DNA of 64,000 nucleotides, from positions 248,001 through 312,000 of the forward strand of contig NZ_MUNR01000010.1 in assembly GCF_002001045.1 (NCBI RefSeq). The letters are read 5' to 3'. Made by a program: the position numbers and the translations under genes. Shown one piece after another: positions 13,231-21,322 of this stretch (its first letter is position 1; each line of letters starts with the position of its first letter). The DNA comes from Rhodanobacter sp. C01 (lineage in GTDB: Bacteria > Pseudomonadota > Gammaproteobacteria > Xanthomonadales > Rhodanobacteraceae). The notes under the pieces are model-generated. The model had not been told where the DNA came from, made no database searches, and saw nothing but the letters and a program-made list of their open reading frames with translations.

Positions 13231-14526
13231 ATGGCAACAACGCTGGCGGCCGCGCCGTCCGACCGCACAGGTCAAACCCATCTCGGGCCGATGCTGATCA
13301 TCGGCATGCTGTTCTTCATCATGGGTTTCTTCACGTGGCTCAACGGGCCGCTGATCTCCTTCGTGAAGGTGGCTTTCACCCTCGACGACATCAATGCGTT
13401 CCTGGTGCCGTTCGCGTTCTACGTTTCCTACTTCGTGCTTGCGCTGCCCGCAGGTGCGGTGCTCAAGCGCACCGGCATGAAGCGCGGAATGGTGCTGGGC
13501 CTGTTCGTGATGGCCATCGGTGCGGCGCTGTTCGGCGCGTTCGTGCGCATCCGCGTGTATCCCGGTGCACTGACCGGGTTGTTCGTGATCGGCGCGGGCC
13601 TGTCGCTGCTGCAGACGGCATCCAATCCCTACATCAGCATCCTCGGCCCGATCGAAAGCGCCGCACAGCGCATCGGCCTCATGGGCATCTGCAACAAGAT
13701 CGCCGGCGCGCTGGCGCCGTTGGCGTTCGGCGCGCTGGTGATGAAGGGCATCGATGCATTTCTCGAAAGGGTCACCGCGATGCCGACCGGCCCGGATCGC
13801 GAAGCCTTGCTCAACGAATTCGCCGCGCGCGTGTTCTGGCCTTACATGGCGGTGGCTGGTCTGCTGGTGGCGATCGCGGTGGTGATCTTTTTTTCCGCGC
13901 TGCCGGAAATCAAGCCGGCCGGTGCCAACAGCGAAAGCTCGGTAGGCCACGCCAAGGGCGGCATCTTCAGCTTTCCGCATTTGTGGCTCGGCGTGCTGTG
14001 CCTGTTCCTCTACGTCGGTGTGGAAGTGATGGCGGGCGACGCCATCAACACCTACGGCCAGGGATTCGGCCTGCCACTGCAGGTCACTTCGCACTTCACC
14101 ACCTACACGATGGTGGCCATGCTGGCCGGTTACGTCCTTGGCTCGCTGCTGATTCCGCGCGTCATCTCGCAGCAGCGTTACCTGGCCGTGTCGGCGGTGC
14201 TGGGCGTGCTGTTTGCGCTGGGTGCATTCGTCACCCACGGCTATGTGTCGGTGGCCTTCGTCGCCGCGCTGGGTTTCGCCAACGCGATGATGTGGCCGGC
14301 GATCTTCCCGCTGGCGATCAAGGGCCTGGGCAGCCACACGGAGCTGGGTTCGGCCCTGCTCATCATGGGCATCGTGGGCGGTGCCCTGCTGCCGCAGGCC
14401 TTCGTGCACCTGAAGCAGCACATCGATTTCCAGCTGGCGTTCGTGATCGTGATCGTGCCGTGCTATCTGTACATCCTGTACTACGGCATGCGCGGTCACC
14501 GGGTCGGCCAGGAGCATGCCGGGTGA
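13231..14526 (+). CDS. nagP: MFS sugar transporter, NagP/FucP-like
   Basis: A 431-residue, twelve-helix permease of the fucose/glucose-galactose (FHS) branch of the major facilitator superfamily. Diagnostic segments include FFIMGFFTWLNGPLI in helix 1 and LLQTASNPYISILGP near helix 4-5, the sugar-site region of this family. In Xanthomonas and Shewanella the member beside nag genes (NagP) imports GlcNAc. GGGGGAG lies six bases before the ATG at 13231. It diverges from glucokinase across two operators and is followed after 67 bases by its likely repressor. Transport of GlcNAc rests on context. Confidence 0.85.
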   Translation: MATTLAAAPSDRTGQTHLGPMLIIGMLFFIMGFFTWLNGPLISFVKVAFTLDDINAFLVPFAFYVSYFVLALPAGAVLKRTGMKRGMVLGLFVMAIGAALFGAFVRIRVYPGALTGLFVIGAGLSLLQTASNPYISILGPIESAAQRIGLMGICNKIAGALAPLAFGALVMKGIDAFLERVTAMPTGPDREALLNEFAARVFWPYMAVAGLLVAIAVVIFFSALPEIKPAGANSESSVGHAKGGIFSFPHLWLGVLCLFLYVGVEVMAGDAINTYGQGFGLPLQVTSHFTTYTMVAMLAGYVLGSLLIPRVISQQRYLAVSAVLGVLFALGAFVTHGYVSVAFVAALGFANAMMWPAIFPLAIKGLGSHTELGSALLIMGIVGGALLPQAFVHLKQHIDFQLAFVIVIVPCYLYILYYGMRGHRVGQEHAG

Positions 14527-14593
14527 CTCGCGCATTCGCTCCGGTCATATCCATACGCTAGGATGCACGAGGCGCTGCCGGCGCCCCATTTCG

Positions 14594-15661
14594 ATGCAAG
14601 AGGTTCAGCTGTTGCGCAGTGCCACCATCAAGGATGTTGCGGAGCGGGCTGGCGTCTCGCTGAAGACCGTTTCGCGCGTGATCAACAACGAGCCTTCGGT
14701 GCATGCCCGCACGCGCGAGAAGGTGCAGCGCGAGATCGACGCGCTCGGCTACCAGCCCGATCCTTCCGCACGCAGCCTGCGCAGCACCCGTGCCTACGCG
14801 ATCGGCTTGGTCTACGACAACCCGAACGCGCACTACATCATCAACCTGCAGCATGGCGTGCTGTCCGTGTGCCGCAGCAGCGGCTTCGGCCTGCAGATCC
14901 ACCCCTGCGACTCGTCCTCGCCGAAGCTTGTGGACGAATTGTGCGAACTGGTACGTCGCTCGCGTCTGGCCGGGCTGGTACTGGCGCCGCCGATGTCCGA
15001 ACAACCGGAGCTGATCCGCACACTGACCGAAGCGAAGATCCCGTTCATGCGGATCATCTCGGCACGCAAGGACCCGCAGGATGGCTACCCCTGCGTCTAC
15101 GTGGACGATCGCGATGCGGCCTATGCGATCACCGAACATCTGATCCAGCTCGGTCATCAGCGCATCGGTTTTCTATGGGGCGGTCGCGAGCACCGCTCCA
15201 GTCCCGAGCGTTATCAGGGTTACGAGGATGCGTTGAAGGATTACGGCATCGCGCTCGACCGCAAGCTGATCGTGCCCGGCGATTACACCTTCGACGACGG
15301 TTTCCGCGGTGCACGCAAACTGCTGGCATTGAAGGATCGCCCCAGCGCGATCTTCGGCTCGAATGACGAGATCGCTGCCGGCGTGCTGGCAGCTGCACAT
15401 TCCGACGGCATCAATGTGCCGTATGACCTGTCGATCGCCGGTTTCGAGGACAGCCCGTTTTCCAAGCAATCGTGGCCCGCGCTGACCACCGCGCGGCAGG
15501 CTACCGAGGAGATCGCCCGCCATGCGGCGCAGCGATTGATCGACGACCTGCAGCGCGAAGCCAACGGCGAGCCGATCAGCACCGCCAACGAAGGCTTCAG
15601 CCCGGAACTGGTGGTACGCGGCTCGACCGCGCCGCGGCACACCACGCCGCCCAGACGCTGA
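14594..15661 (+). CDS. nagR: LacI-family transcriptional repressor, NagR-like
   Basis: A 355-residue regulator. The helix-turn-helix is at the N-terminus (TIKDVAERAGVSLKTVSRVI, about residues 10-29), followed by the hinge and a periplasmic-binding-protein-like effector domain ending in the operator-class segment YDLSIAGFEDSPFSKQSWPALTT. In Xanthomonas a LacI-type NagR represses GlcNAc genes, and this gene follows the NagP-like transporter by 67 bases. The two palindromes at 12894 and 13135 are its likely operators. ATG 14594 fits the family length best, though its ribosome site is weak. Confidence 0.85.
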   Translation: MQEVQLLRSATIKDVAERAGVSLKTVSRVINNEPSVHARTREKVQREIDALGYQPDPSARSLRSTRAYAIGLVYDNPNAHYIINLQHGVLSVCRSSGFGLQIHPCDSSSPKLVDELCELVRRSRLAGLVLAPPMSEQPELIRTLTEAKIPFMRIISARKDPQDGYPCVYVDDRDAAYAITEHLIQLGHQRIGFLWGGREHRSSPERYQGYEDALKDYGIALDRKLIVPGDYTFDDGFRGARKLLALKDRPSAIFGSNDEIAAGVLAAAHSDGINVPYDLSIAGFEDSPFSKQSWPALTTARQATEEIARHAAQRLIDDLQREANGEPISTANEGFSPELVVRGSTAPRHTTPPRR

Positions 15662-15685
15662 ACGCTCGGGCGGCGCGCAACACCA

Positions 15686-17293
15686 TCAATGCTTGACGTT
15701 ATCGGTCTGCTCGATGAACCGCGCCACGTTGTCGTGCAGCAGCTTCAGTGACGCCTCGTGCGCATACACCATGTGGCCCGACGGATACCACGTATAGGTA
15801 ATGTTCTTGTCCAGCATGGCCGGGATCGGCATGTGGTGCATTTCGTAATCAGCGGCGAAGAACGGCGTGGCCAGGTCGTAGTAGCCGCCGTTGAGCATCA
15901 CCTGCAGATCAGGATTGGTCTTCATCGCCATCGCCAGATCCGGCATCACGTTGGTGGACTGCTGCAGCGTGTCGGGGCTGCCCGGCGCCTTGTGCGAGAA
16001 GTCCCAATGGTCGATGTCGGCGAACAGCCGATACCGCCGGCCCTCGCCGAACTTCAGGTCGCGCCGCACGTAGTCGTTGAACGCAGCGACATAGGCCGAG
16101 CTGATCGCCGAGGACTGCGGATCGTATTCGGACTCCTTGCTCAGCGGATCGAGCGAAGGACCGGAGAAGCGGCTGTCCAGACGGCCGGTGGTGAGATCGC
16201 TGTCGCCCTGCAGTTCGTGCTCGAACATGCCGCCGCCGACACGCAGATTGGCCTTGATCCAGTAGGCCGTCGGCAGGCCGGTGTATTGGTGCAGCTTCTC
16301 CGCCACCGCCTGCTTGCGCGTATCGTCAAGCCGCGAGCCGGCCATCAGTGCCTGCGTGTACTCGCCCATCGCGAACTGCTCCACTTCCTGCAGGAACGGC
16401 TCCAGCGCGGCCGGCTGCTGCGGCAGCTTGTGGTGGTAGAAGGCGGTCGCTGCGTACGTGGGCAGCGCCAGCTCGTACGGGTGGTCATCGCCGGGGTTGG
16501 TCTCCGGACCGTCGATGCCGTTGTCGAAGCTGAGGATCTGCGAAAGCAGGATCACGCCGTTCAGATCGACGCTGTCCTCGTTCTCCAGGATGTTCGCCAG
16601 CACCGCCGAGCGGGTGGTGCCGTAGCTTTCGCCGAACAGGTACTTCGGCGAATTCCAGCGCCCGTACTTCGACAGGAACTGGGTGATGAACTGGGCGAAT
16701 GCATGGCCGTCGCCATCCACGCTGTAGATCGTCTTCTTGCGATCCTTCATCTGCTCGTCGCGCTTGCTCTTGTCCTCGTCAGCCGCGATCAGCCGGCTGA
16801 AACCCGCGCCAGGCGCATCGATGAACACCACGTCGGAGGCATCCAGCAGGCTGTAGTCGTTGTTGACCAGGCCATACGGCGCCGCCGGTGTGTGCGTGTC
16901 GTCGCTGGTGACTACCCGCTTCGGCCCGAACGCACCCATGTGCAACCACACCGTCGCCGAGCCCGGGCCGCCGTTGTAGATGAAGGTGATCGGCCGCTTG
17001 GTCGCCTCGGCACCCTTCTTGAAATAGGCGACGTAGAACATGCTGACTTCCGGCTCGTTCTCCTTGTCGCCACTGCCGTGCAGCACCAGCGTGCCGGCCA
17101 CCGCCTTGTAGCTGATGCTGTGGCCCTCGACCGACACCGAACCCTCGCTGTTCGATGATTGAGGTTGCAGCAGTGCCGCATCCGGCTTCGTTTCGGGCTT
17201 GGCCTTGTCGTCCTTCTTGTCGTCGGGGCCGGCAGCGGCAACGGCGCTGAGCAGCAGGGCGGCAAGGGCCGCGGCGAGGGGAAGTTTGCGCAT
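15686..17293 (-). CDS. Serine carboxypeptidase-like peptidase, S10 family
   Basis: A 535-residue exported alpha/beta hydrolase. A signal peptide covers residues 1-21, followed by a Lys/Asp-rich linker. The oxyanion motif YNGGPGSATVWLHMG, the nucleophile Ser223 in GESYGTTRS, an Asp in NGGYYDLATPF and a His in PSGHMVYAH match the S10 catalytic set. Bacterial relatives are periplasmic and little studied, and probably remove C-terminal residues from peptides. It converges with nagR and has no evident operon partner. Confidence 0.88.
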   Translation of the reverse strand: MRKLPLAAALAALLLSAVAAAGPDDKKDDKAKPETKPDAALLQPQSSNSEGSVSVEGHSISYKAVAGTLVLHGSGDKENEPEVSMFYVAYFKKGAEATKRPITFIYNGGPGSATVWLHMGAFGPKRVVTSDDTHTPAAPYGLVNNDYSLLDASDVVFIDAPGAGFSRLIAADEDKSKRDEQMKDRKKTIYSVDGDGHAFAQFITQFLSKYGRWNSPKYLFGESYGTTRSAVLANILENEDSVDLNGVILLSQILSFDNGIDGPETNPGDDHPYELALPTYAATAFYHHKLPQQPAALEPFLQEVEQFAMGEYTQALMAGSRLDDTRKQAVAEKLHQYTGLPTAYWIKANLRVGGGMFEHELQGDSDLTTGRLDSRFSGPSLDPLSKESEYDPQSSAISSAYVAAFNDYVRRDLKFGEGRRYRLFADIDHWDFSHKAPGSPDTLQQSTNVMPDLAMAMKTNPDLQVMLNGGYYDLATPFFAADYEMHHMPIPAMLDKNITYTWYPSGHMVYAHEASLKLLHDNVARFIEQTDNVKH

Positions 17294-17404
17294 CGGGATG
17301 CATCCTGGACTGGCAGAGGCGCGACCCGCCCCGGGGAGCTTGCAGCATAGGCAGCCATGTCACGAGCTTTCATATCCCAGAAGTCACCTTCTCGTAACGT
17401 GACG

Positions 17405-18262
17405 CTAGCCGCGTGCAATGAACGCGATCGCCAGCAGGGCCAGCAGCACGCCGACGAGGTTCAGCCGGCTCAACCGCTCGCGAAATGCCAGCACGCCAAC
17501 CAGCGCACCGAGCGCCACCACGCCGATGTTCATGCTGGCAAATACCAGCGCAGGATGTTGCGGCAGCGCGCGATGGCCACGCAGGTAGAACAGGATGTTG
17601 CCGAAGTTGGCCAGCCCGAGTGCCGCACCGGCCCATGCGCCGCGCGCGTTGAAGCGGGTGTCGCCACGCAGGCGACGCCACAGCTGCAGCGCGAAGGCGA
17701 CCACCAGCGCCAGCGCGAACATGGCCTGCAGCGACGCGCCCAGCGGCACGCCGGCCAGCGCCACGCGCTTGAACAGGATGTCGATCGTGCCGAAACCGAC
17801 CAGTACCAGCAACGGATACAGCCAGCCTGCGCTGCCGCTGTCGACGCTACCGCGTTCGCTGCGCCAGACCATGCACAGCAGCGCGAACAGCCCTGTCACG
17901 ATACCTGCCACCTTGAGTCCACTGAGCTGTTCGCCGAACAGCGCGAACGCCGCCAGCAACGAGATCAGCAGCGACAGCCTTTGTGATGCGTCGCTGCGCA
18001 CGATGCCGGCGTGCCGCACCGACGCTCCCAACGCGAGAAAGATTGTCGGCAGCAGCACGCCCAGCCCGACGAGGGCCGGCCATGGTGCGCTCGATCCACG
18101 CAACGCCGTCAGCGACGGCTGCAGCACCAGCGCGGTGAGCGCGCTGGCCACCACGTAGTTCCATGCGATCGCCTGGCCGATGTCGATACCGAAACGGCGC
18201 GCCAGTTTCAGCAAGACCGACACCAACACGCTGCACACGACGCTCAACAGTACGTAGATCAC
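17405..18262 (-). CDS. EamA/DMT-family membrane transporter
   Basis: A 285-residue integral membrane protein with about ten hydrophobic helices in two repeats, the pattern of EamA drug/metabolite transporters. The first half begins MIYVLLSVVCSVLVSVLLK and the last helices are GVVALGALVGVLAF and LVGVLLALLAIAFIA. The start is GTG with GGGA upstream. It lies 75 bases after the TauE exporter on the same strand and might be co-transcribed with the sulfur operon, but nothing links it to sulfur. Substrate unknown. Confidence 0.8.
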   Translation of the reverse strand: MIYVLLSVVCSVLVSVLLKLARRFGIDIGQAIAWNYVVASALTALVLQPSLTALRGSSAPWPALVGLGVLLPTIFLALGASVRHAGIVRSDASQRLSLLISLLAAFALFGEQLSGLKVAGIVTGLFALLCMVWRSERGSVDSGSAGWLYPLLVLVGFGTIDILFKRVALAGVPLGASLQAMFALALVVAFALQLWRRLRGDTRFNARGAWAGAALGLANFGNILFYLRGHRALPQHPALVFASMNIGVVALGALVGVLAFRERLSRLNLVGVLLALLAIAFIARG

Positions 18263-18337
18263 TCGTCATTCCCGGAACGGCCAGTCGATATTGTGCGGCA
18301 TGACCGTTCGACGTGAAGAGATACCACCTGTCCCAGC

Positions 18338-19117
18338 TCAGGCGTGCAGGCTTTTCAGCAGCATGAAGATCGCCACTGCGATGATCGCCAGCGCGAAGAT
18401 CAGGTTGAGTGCGCCACGTGTCTTCGCCAGCCGCTTCGCGCTCAGCGCGCCTAGCCAGCCGCCAAGGATCCCGCCGCCGATGAACTCGGCCGCGACTGGC
18501 CAGTCGACCAGGCCGGAGCGCGCGTAGTTGGCCGCCGTGGTGAGACCGAACGTGCCCACCGCGAACAGCGAGGTGCCGATCGCATGGATGATCTCCATGC
18601 CGCTGGCGAACATCAGGCCCGGCACGATCAGGAAGCCGCCGCCGATGCCGAAGAAGCCCGACAGGCTGCCCGCGCCGAAACCCACCGCACCCAGCCGCGG
18701 ATACATCTGCGGCAGCGGGTAACGATCCGGACCACCGCCGCGCCGCCCGCGCAGCATCAACATGGCCACCACCAGCATCAGCAGCGCAAACAGCGCCAGC
18801 AGGTGCTGGCCGTTGATCGCCTTGCCGATGGTCGAGCCGACCAGCGCACCGATGACGCCGGTGGCCGCGAAGGTGAAACCGACCTTCCAGCGCACGTGAC
18901 CGGCGCGCGCATGCGGGATCAGGTTGGCGTACGCATTCGCCGCCACCGCCGTCGCACTGGTGCCGATTGCCAAGTGCGGATCGTGTATGCCCACCACATA
19001 CAGCAGCAGCGGCGTGGCCAGGATCGAACCGCCGCCGCCGATCAGCGCCAGCGAGAAACCGACCAGCGAGCCGCAGACGATCGCCAGCAGGTCGGCCAAG
19101 GTAACCAGATCATTCAT
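18338..19117 (-). CDS. TauE/SafE family sulfite (anion) exporter
   Basis: A 259-residue, seven-to-eight-helix protein of the TauE/SafE family. The paired motifs GGGGSILATPLLLYVVG (near residue 27) and FGIGGGFLIVPGLMF (near residue 140) are the family repeats. These proteins export sulfite or organosulfonates. GGGAA lies just before the ATG. It follows the ArsR-type sensor by 25 bases at the end of a persulfide-detoxification operon, so export of sulfite made by the persulfide dioxygenase is the likely role. Confidence 0.88.
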   Translation of the reverse strand: MNDLVTLADLLAIVCGSLVGFSLALIGGGGSILATPLLLYVVGIHDPHLAIGTSATAVAANAYANLIPHARAGHVRWKVGFTFAATGVIGALVGSTIGKAINGQHLLALFALLMLVVAMLMLRGRRGGGPDRYPLPQMYPRLGAVGFGAGSLSGFFGIGGGFLIVPGLMFASGMEIIHAIGTSLFAVGTFGLTTAANYARSGLVDWPVAAEFIGGGILGGWLGALSAKRLAKTRGALNLIFALAIIAVAIFMLLKSLHA

Positions 19118-19142
19118 GGATGTTCCCGGATGAAGGCGCGGT

Positions 19143-19493
19143 TCAGTCGTTGCTGCAGAACTGCTCGAACAAGGTGGTCATCAAGGCCTGCACGCGCTCG
19201 TCGCTGATCCGGTAATAAATCGTCTGCGCCTCGCGTCGACCGCTGACCACGCCATCGCGCCGCAGCAGCGACAGATGTTGCGACACCACGCTTTGCGCCA
19301 GCTCCAGCGACTGCGCCAGCGCGCCGACCGAGCACTCGCCCCGCACCAGCTGGCACAGCAGCAGCAGGCGATTGTGACTGGCCATTGCCTTGAGCACGGC
19401 GATCGCCTCGTCGGCATGTTGATGCATCTGCCCGGCGGACAGGTCTCGGGTGAGCTTGCCCGTGCGCGCGTTGCGCTTGCCGGTCGCACTCAT
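19143..19493 (-). CDS. ArsR-family sulfide/persulfide sensor, BigR/SqrR-like
   Basis: A 116-residue winged-helix repressor. The recognition region is SLELAQSVVSQHLSLLRRDG, followed by the wing VSGRREAQTIYYRI. Cys47 (LLLLCQL) and Cys113 (EQFCSND) are 66 residues apart, the same spacing as the reactive cysteines of BigR and SqrR, which form a tetrasulfide bond and release DNA when persulfide is present. Its ATG overlaps the previous stop by four bases. An ATTC-N8-GAAT site upstream of the operon is the likely operator. Function is well supported by cysteines and neighbours. Confidence 0.88.
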   Translation of the reverse strand: MSATGKRNARTGKLTRDLSAGQMHQHADEAIAVLKAMASHNRLLLLCQLVRGECSVGALAQSLELAQSVVSQHLSLLRRDGVVSGRREAQTIYYRISDERVQALMTTLFEQFCSND

Positions 19494-19912
19494 CGGTCGC
19501 GGCCATCGGTGGACAGCCGCGGGCGAAGCGCCGAGAGGTCGTAGCCGGCCTCCTGGGCGATCTGCAGAATGGCATCGGCCGGGCCGCTGGCCTGCAGCGC
19601 CCACAGCATGGTCGAGCGCGTACCGGTACGGCAGAACGCCAAGGTCGGTCGGGGCAACATGTCGAGCGCTTCGGCAAACACCTGCACCTGCGCATCGGAC
19701 AACTGGCCGGACACCACCGGGATGTGTCGATAGACCAGCCCGGCCTGTCGCGCTGCCGTTTCCAGCAACGCGCTGGCAGGCTGGGCCGCCGCTTCGCCAT
19801 CAGGCCGATTGTTGATGACGCTGCGAAAACCCTGCGCGGCCAGTGTCGCGATGTCGCCGACATCGATCTGCGCGGCGACGCTGAGCTGGTCGGCTAGCGG
19901 ATGGATCTGCAC
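19490..19912 (-). CDS. DUF442/TIGR01244 sulfur transferase or phosphatase-like protein
   Basis: A 140-residue protein of the beta-lactamase-hydrolase-associated (Blh N-terminal-like) family with a protein-tyrosine-phosphatase-like fold. The active loop is FCRTGTRSTMLW (about residue 93), a C-x5-R cradle, and INNRPDGE near residue 34 is also diagnostic. Members next to persulfide dioxygenases are proposed to transfer or hydrolyse sulfane sulfur. GTG is the start, with GAGGAG six bases upstream. It lies between the dioxygenase and the sensor. Confidence 0.85.
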   Translation of the reverse strand: MQIHPLADQLSVAAQIDVGDIATLAAQGFRSVINNRPDGEAAAQPASALLETAARQAGLVYRHIPVVSGQLSDAQVQVFAEALDMLPRPTLAFCRTGTRSTMLWALQASGPADAILQIAQEAGYDLSALRPRLSTDGRDR

Positions 19913-19961
19913 ACGGGTTCTCCTCGGTGATGAAGCGCGCGGCCGGCTCGGATCGCGTCTT

Positions 19962-20828
19962 TCAGATTGCGTCCAGCGGAATCTTCAGATACCGCACGCC
20001 GTTGTCCTCGGCCGGTGGCAACTGGCCGGCGCGCATGTTCACCTGCACCGCGGGCAGGATCAGCTGCGGCATCGACAACGTGGCGTCGCGCTGCGTGCGC
20101 ATCGCCACGAACTCGGCTTCGCCCACGCCGCCGCCCACATGGATGTTGTTCCGGCGTTCCGCCGCCACGCTGGTTTCATAGGCGAACACGTCGCGACCGG
20201 CAGGTTTGTAGTCGTGGCACACGAAGATCCGGGTGTCATCGGGCAACGCAAAGATTCTCTGGATCGAGCGGTACAGGGCGCCCGCATCGCCGCCAGGGAA
20301 GTCGCAACGGGCGGTGCCGTAGTCGGGCATGAACAGCGTGTCGCCGACGAAGGCCGCATCGCCGACCAGATGCGTCATGCACGCTGGCGTATGGCCCGGC
20401 GTGTGCATCGCCGTCGCCTCGATGCTGCCGACCATGTAGCGTTCGCCATCGCTGAACAGATGGTCGAACTGGCTGCCGTCGCGCCGGAATTTGTCACCCG
20501 CATTGAACAGCTTGCCGAAGGTGTCCTGCACCGTGCGGATGTGTTCGCCGATGCCCAGCCTGCCGCCCAGCCTGGCTTGCACATACGGCGCTGCCGACAG
20601 GTGGTCGGCGTGTACGTGCGTATCGATCACCCACTCCACGACGAGTCTTTCGGATTGCACGAAGGCGATCAGGGCATCGGCCGACACGTGGCGGGTACGC
20701 CCTGCCGCCGCATCGTAATCAAGCACGCTGTCTAGCACCGCCGCCTTCATCGTGGCCGGATCCCACACCACATAGCTGAAGGTATGGCTGGACTCGTCGA
20801 AGAACGCTTTCACTGCGGGACGTTGCAT
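19962..20828 (-). CDS. blh: Persulfide dioxygenase-like metallo-beta-lactamase protein (Blh type)
   Basis: A 288-residue MBL-fold protein. Metal ligands are THVHADH (about residues 70-76), the His of HTPGHTPAC, Asp in FVGDTLF and the terminal His of FVCHDY. The segment [12 protein letters not shown] is characteristic of the ETHE1/Blh persulfide dioxygenases, which use iron to oxidise glutathione persulfide to sulfite. GAGGA lies seven bases before the ATG. It is the first intact gene after the BigR-type operator and is followed by the DUF442 protein, sensor and sulfite exporter. Confidence 0.9.
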   Translation of the reverse strand: MQRPAVKAFFDESSHTFSYVVWDPATMKAAVLDSVLDYDAAAGRTRHVSADALIAFVQSERLVVEWVIDTHVHADHLSAAPYVQARLGGRLGIGEHIRTVQDTFGKLFNAGDKFRRDGSQFDHLFSDGERYMVGSIEATAMHTPGHTPACMTHLVGDAAFVGDTLFMPDYGTARCDFPGGDAGALYRSIQRIFALPDDTRIFVCHDYKPAGRDVFAYETSVAAERRNNIHVGGGVGEAEFVAMRTQRDATLSMPQLILPAVQVNMRAGQLPPAEDNGVRYLKIPLDAI

Positions 20829-20851
20829 GGTGGGTTCCTCGCTTTGCCGCG

Positions 20852-20952
20852 GTCAGGCCTTGGCAGTCGGCAATCCGACCGTGCCCGGCCATCAGCAGCA
20901 TTGCAGCAGCGCCAATAGGCACACCGCCGAGTGTTGCGTAGACATACGGATG
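20852..20952 (-). pseudogene. 5' remnant of a YeeE/YedE-type sulfur transporter gene
   Basis: The reverse strand reads HPYVYATLGGVPIGAAAMLL followed by MAGHGRIA, closely resembling the N-terminal helix of YeeE/YedE proteins (typically LLGGxLIGxAAxLLLxxxGRIAG). The homology stops at once and runs into the leader of the persulfide dioxygenase gene. An ATG at 20969 is out of frame with it, so a single-base indel and a large deletion are both implied. YeeE genes are common partners of blh and BigR, which supports the reading. The match is short. Confidence 0.45.
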
Positions 20953-20971
20953 CTTGGGCGTCGCACCATAT

Positions 20972-20987
20972 ATTCGAAGGTATGAAT
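20972..20987. promoter_or_regulatory. Probable BigR/SqrR operator ATTC-N8-GAAT
   Basis: ATTC, eight bases, GAAT. From memory this is the half-site arrangement bound by SqrR/BigR-type persulfide sensors. A leftward promoter can be drawn as TTGCAT (21009-21014) with TACATT (20985-20990) and an 18-base spacer, so a bound repressor would cover the -10 box. The sensor itself is encoded in this operon at 19143-19493. Confidence 0.6.
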
Positions 20988-21005
20988 GTATGATGGGGCT
21001 GGGCC

Positions 21006-21028
21006 GCCATGCAAGTCCCTTGCATGGC
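21006..21028. promoter_or_regulatory. Perfect inverted repeat at the -35 region
   Basis: GCCATGCAAG (21006-21015) and CTTGCATGGC (21019-21028) are exact reverse complements with TCC between them. The repeat overlaps the proposed -35 box of the persulfide operon. It could be a second operator or a hairpin; I know of no regulator with this site. Confidence 0.5.
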
Positions 21029-21322
21029 GTTATCGCAAGCAGTCCAACAGCGCCAGTTGGTCCGAGCGAATCACCCTGCAGATACCGGCTGAGAAAGCCC
21101 AGGCTCGCCGTCAACCTGCCCTGCCAGCACGGCACCCGTTGCTTGCCATTGACATACTGGTAGACCTCATTCGCCACGTTCACATACAAACGGATGTGGC
21201 AAATGCAAACAGTAGCTGCTGCCAGACCGGCATGACATGGCCTCCTCGATTCGACCACGCAGCCTCTATGGCGATACCCACGACAAGACGAGTTGTAGAT
21301 GAAGCGCCGGTTTTGCTCTCCC

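Larger units (their letters stand above)
20829..21322. other. Control region and gene debris upstream of the persulfide operon
   Basis: This 494-base stretch holds a YeeE-like remnant (20852-20952), an ATTC-N8-GAAT operator, a perfect 10-bp inverted repeat at 21006-21028 and a leftward promoter. The part from 21030 to 21322 shows no convincing gene. A leftward frame stays open through the whole region, but most of it matches nothing I recognise and it lacks a usable start. Confidence 0.5.
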
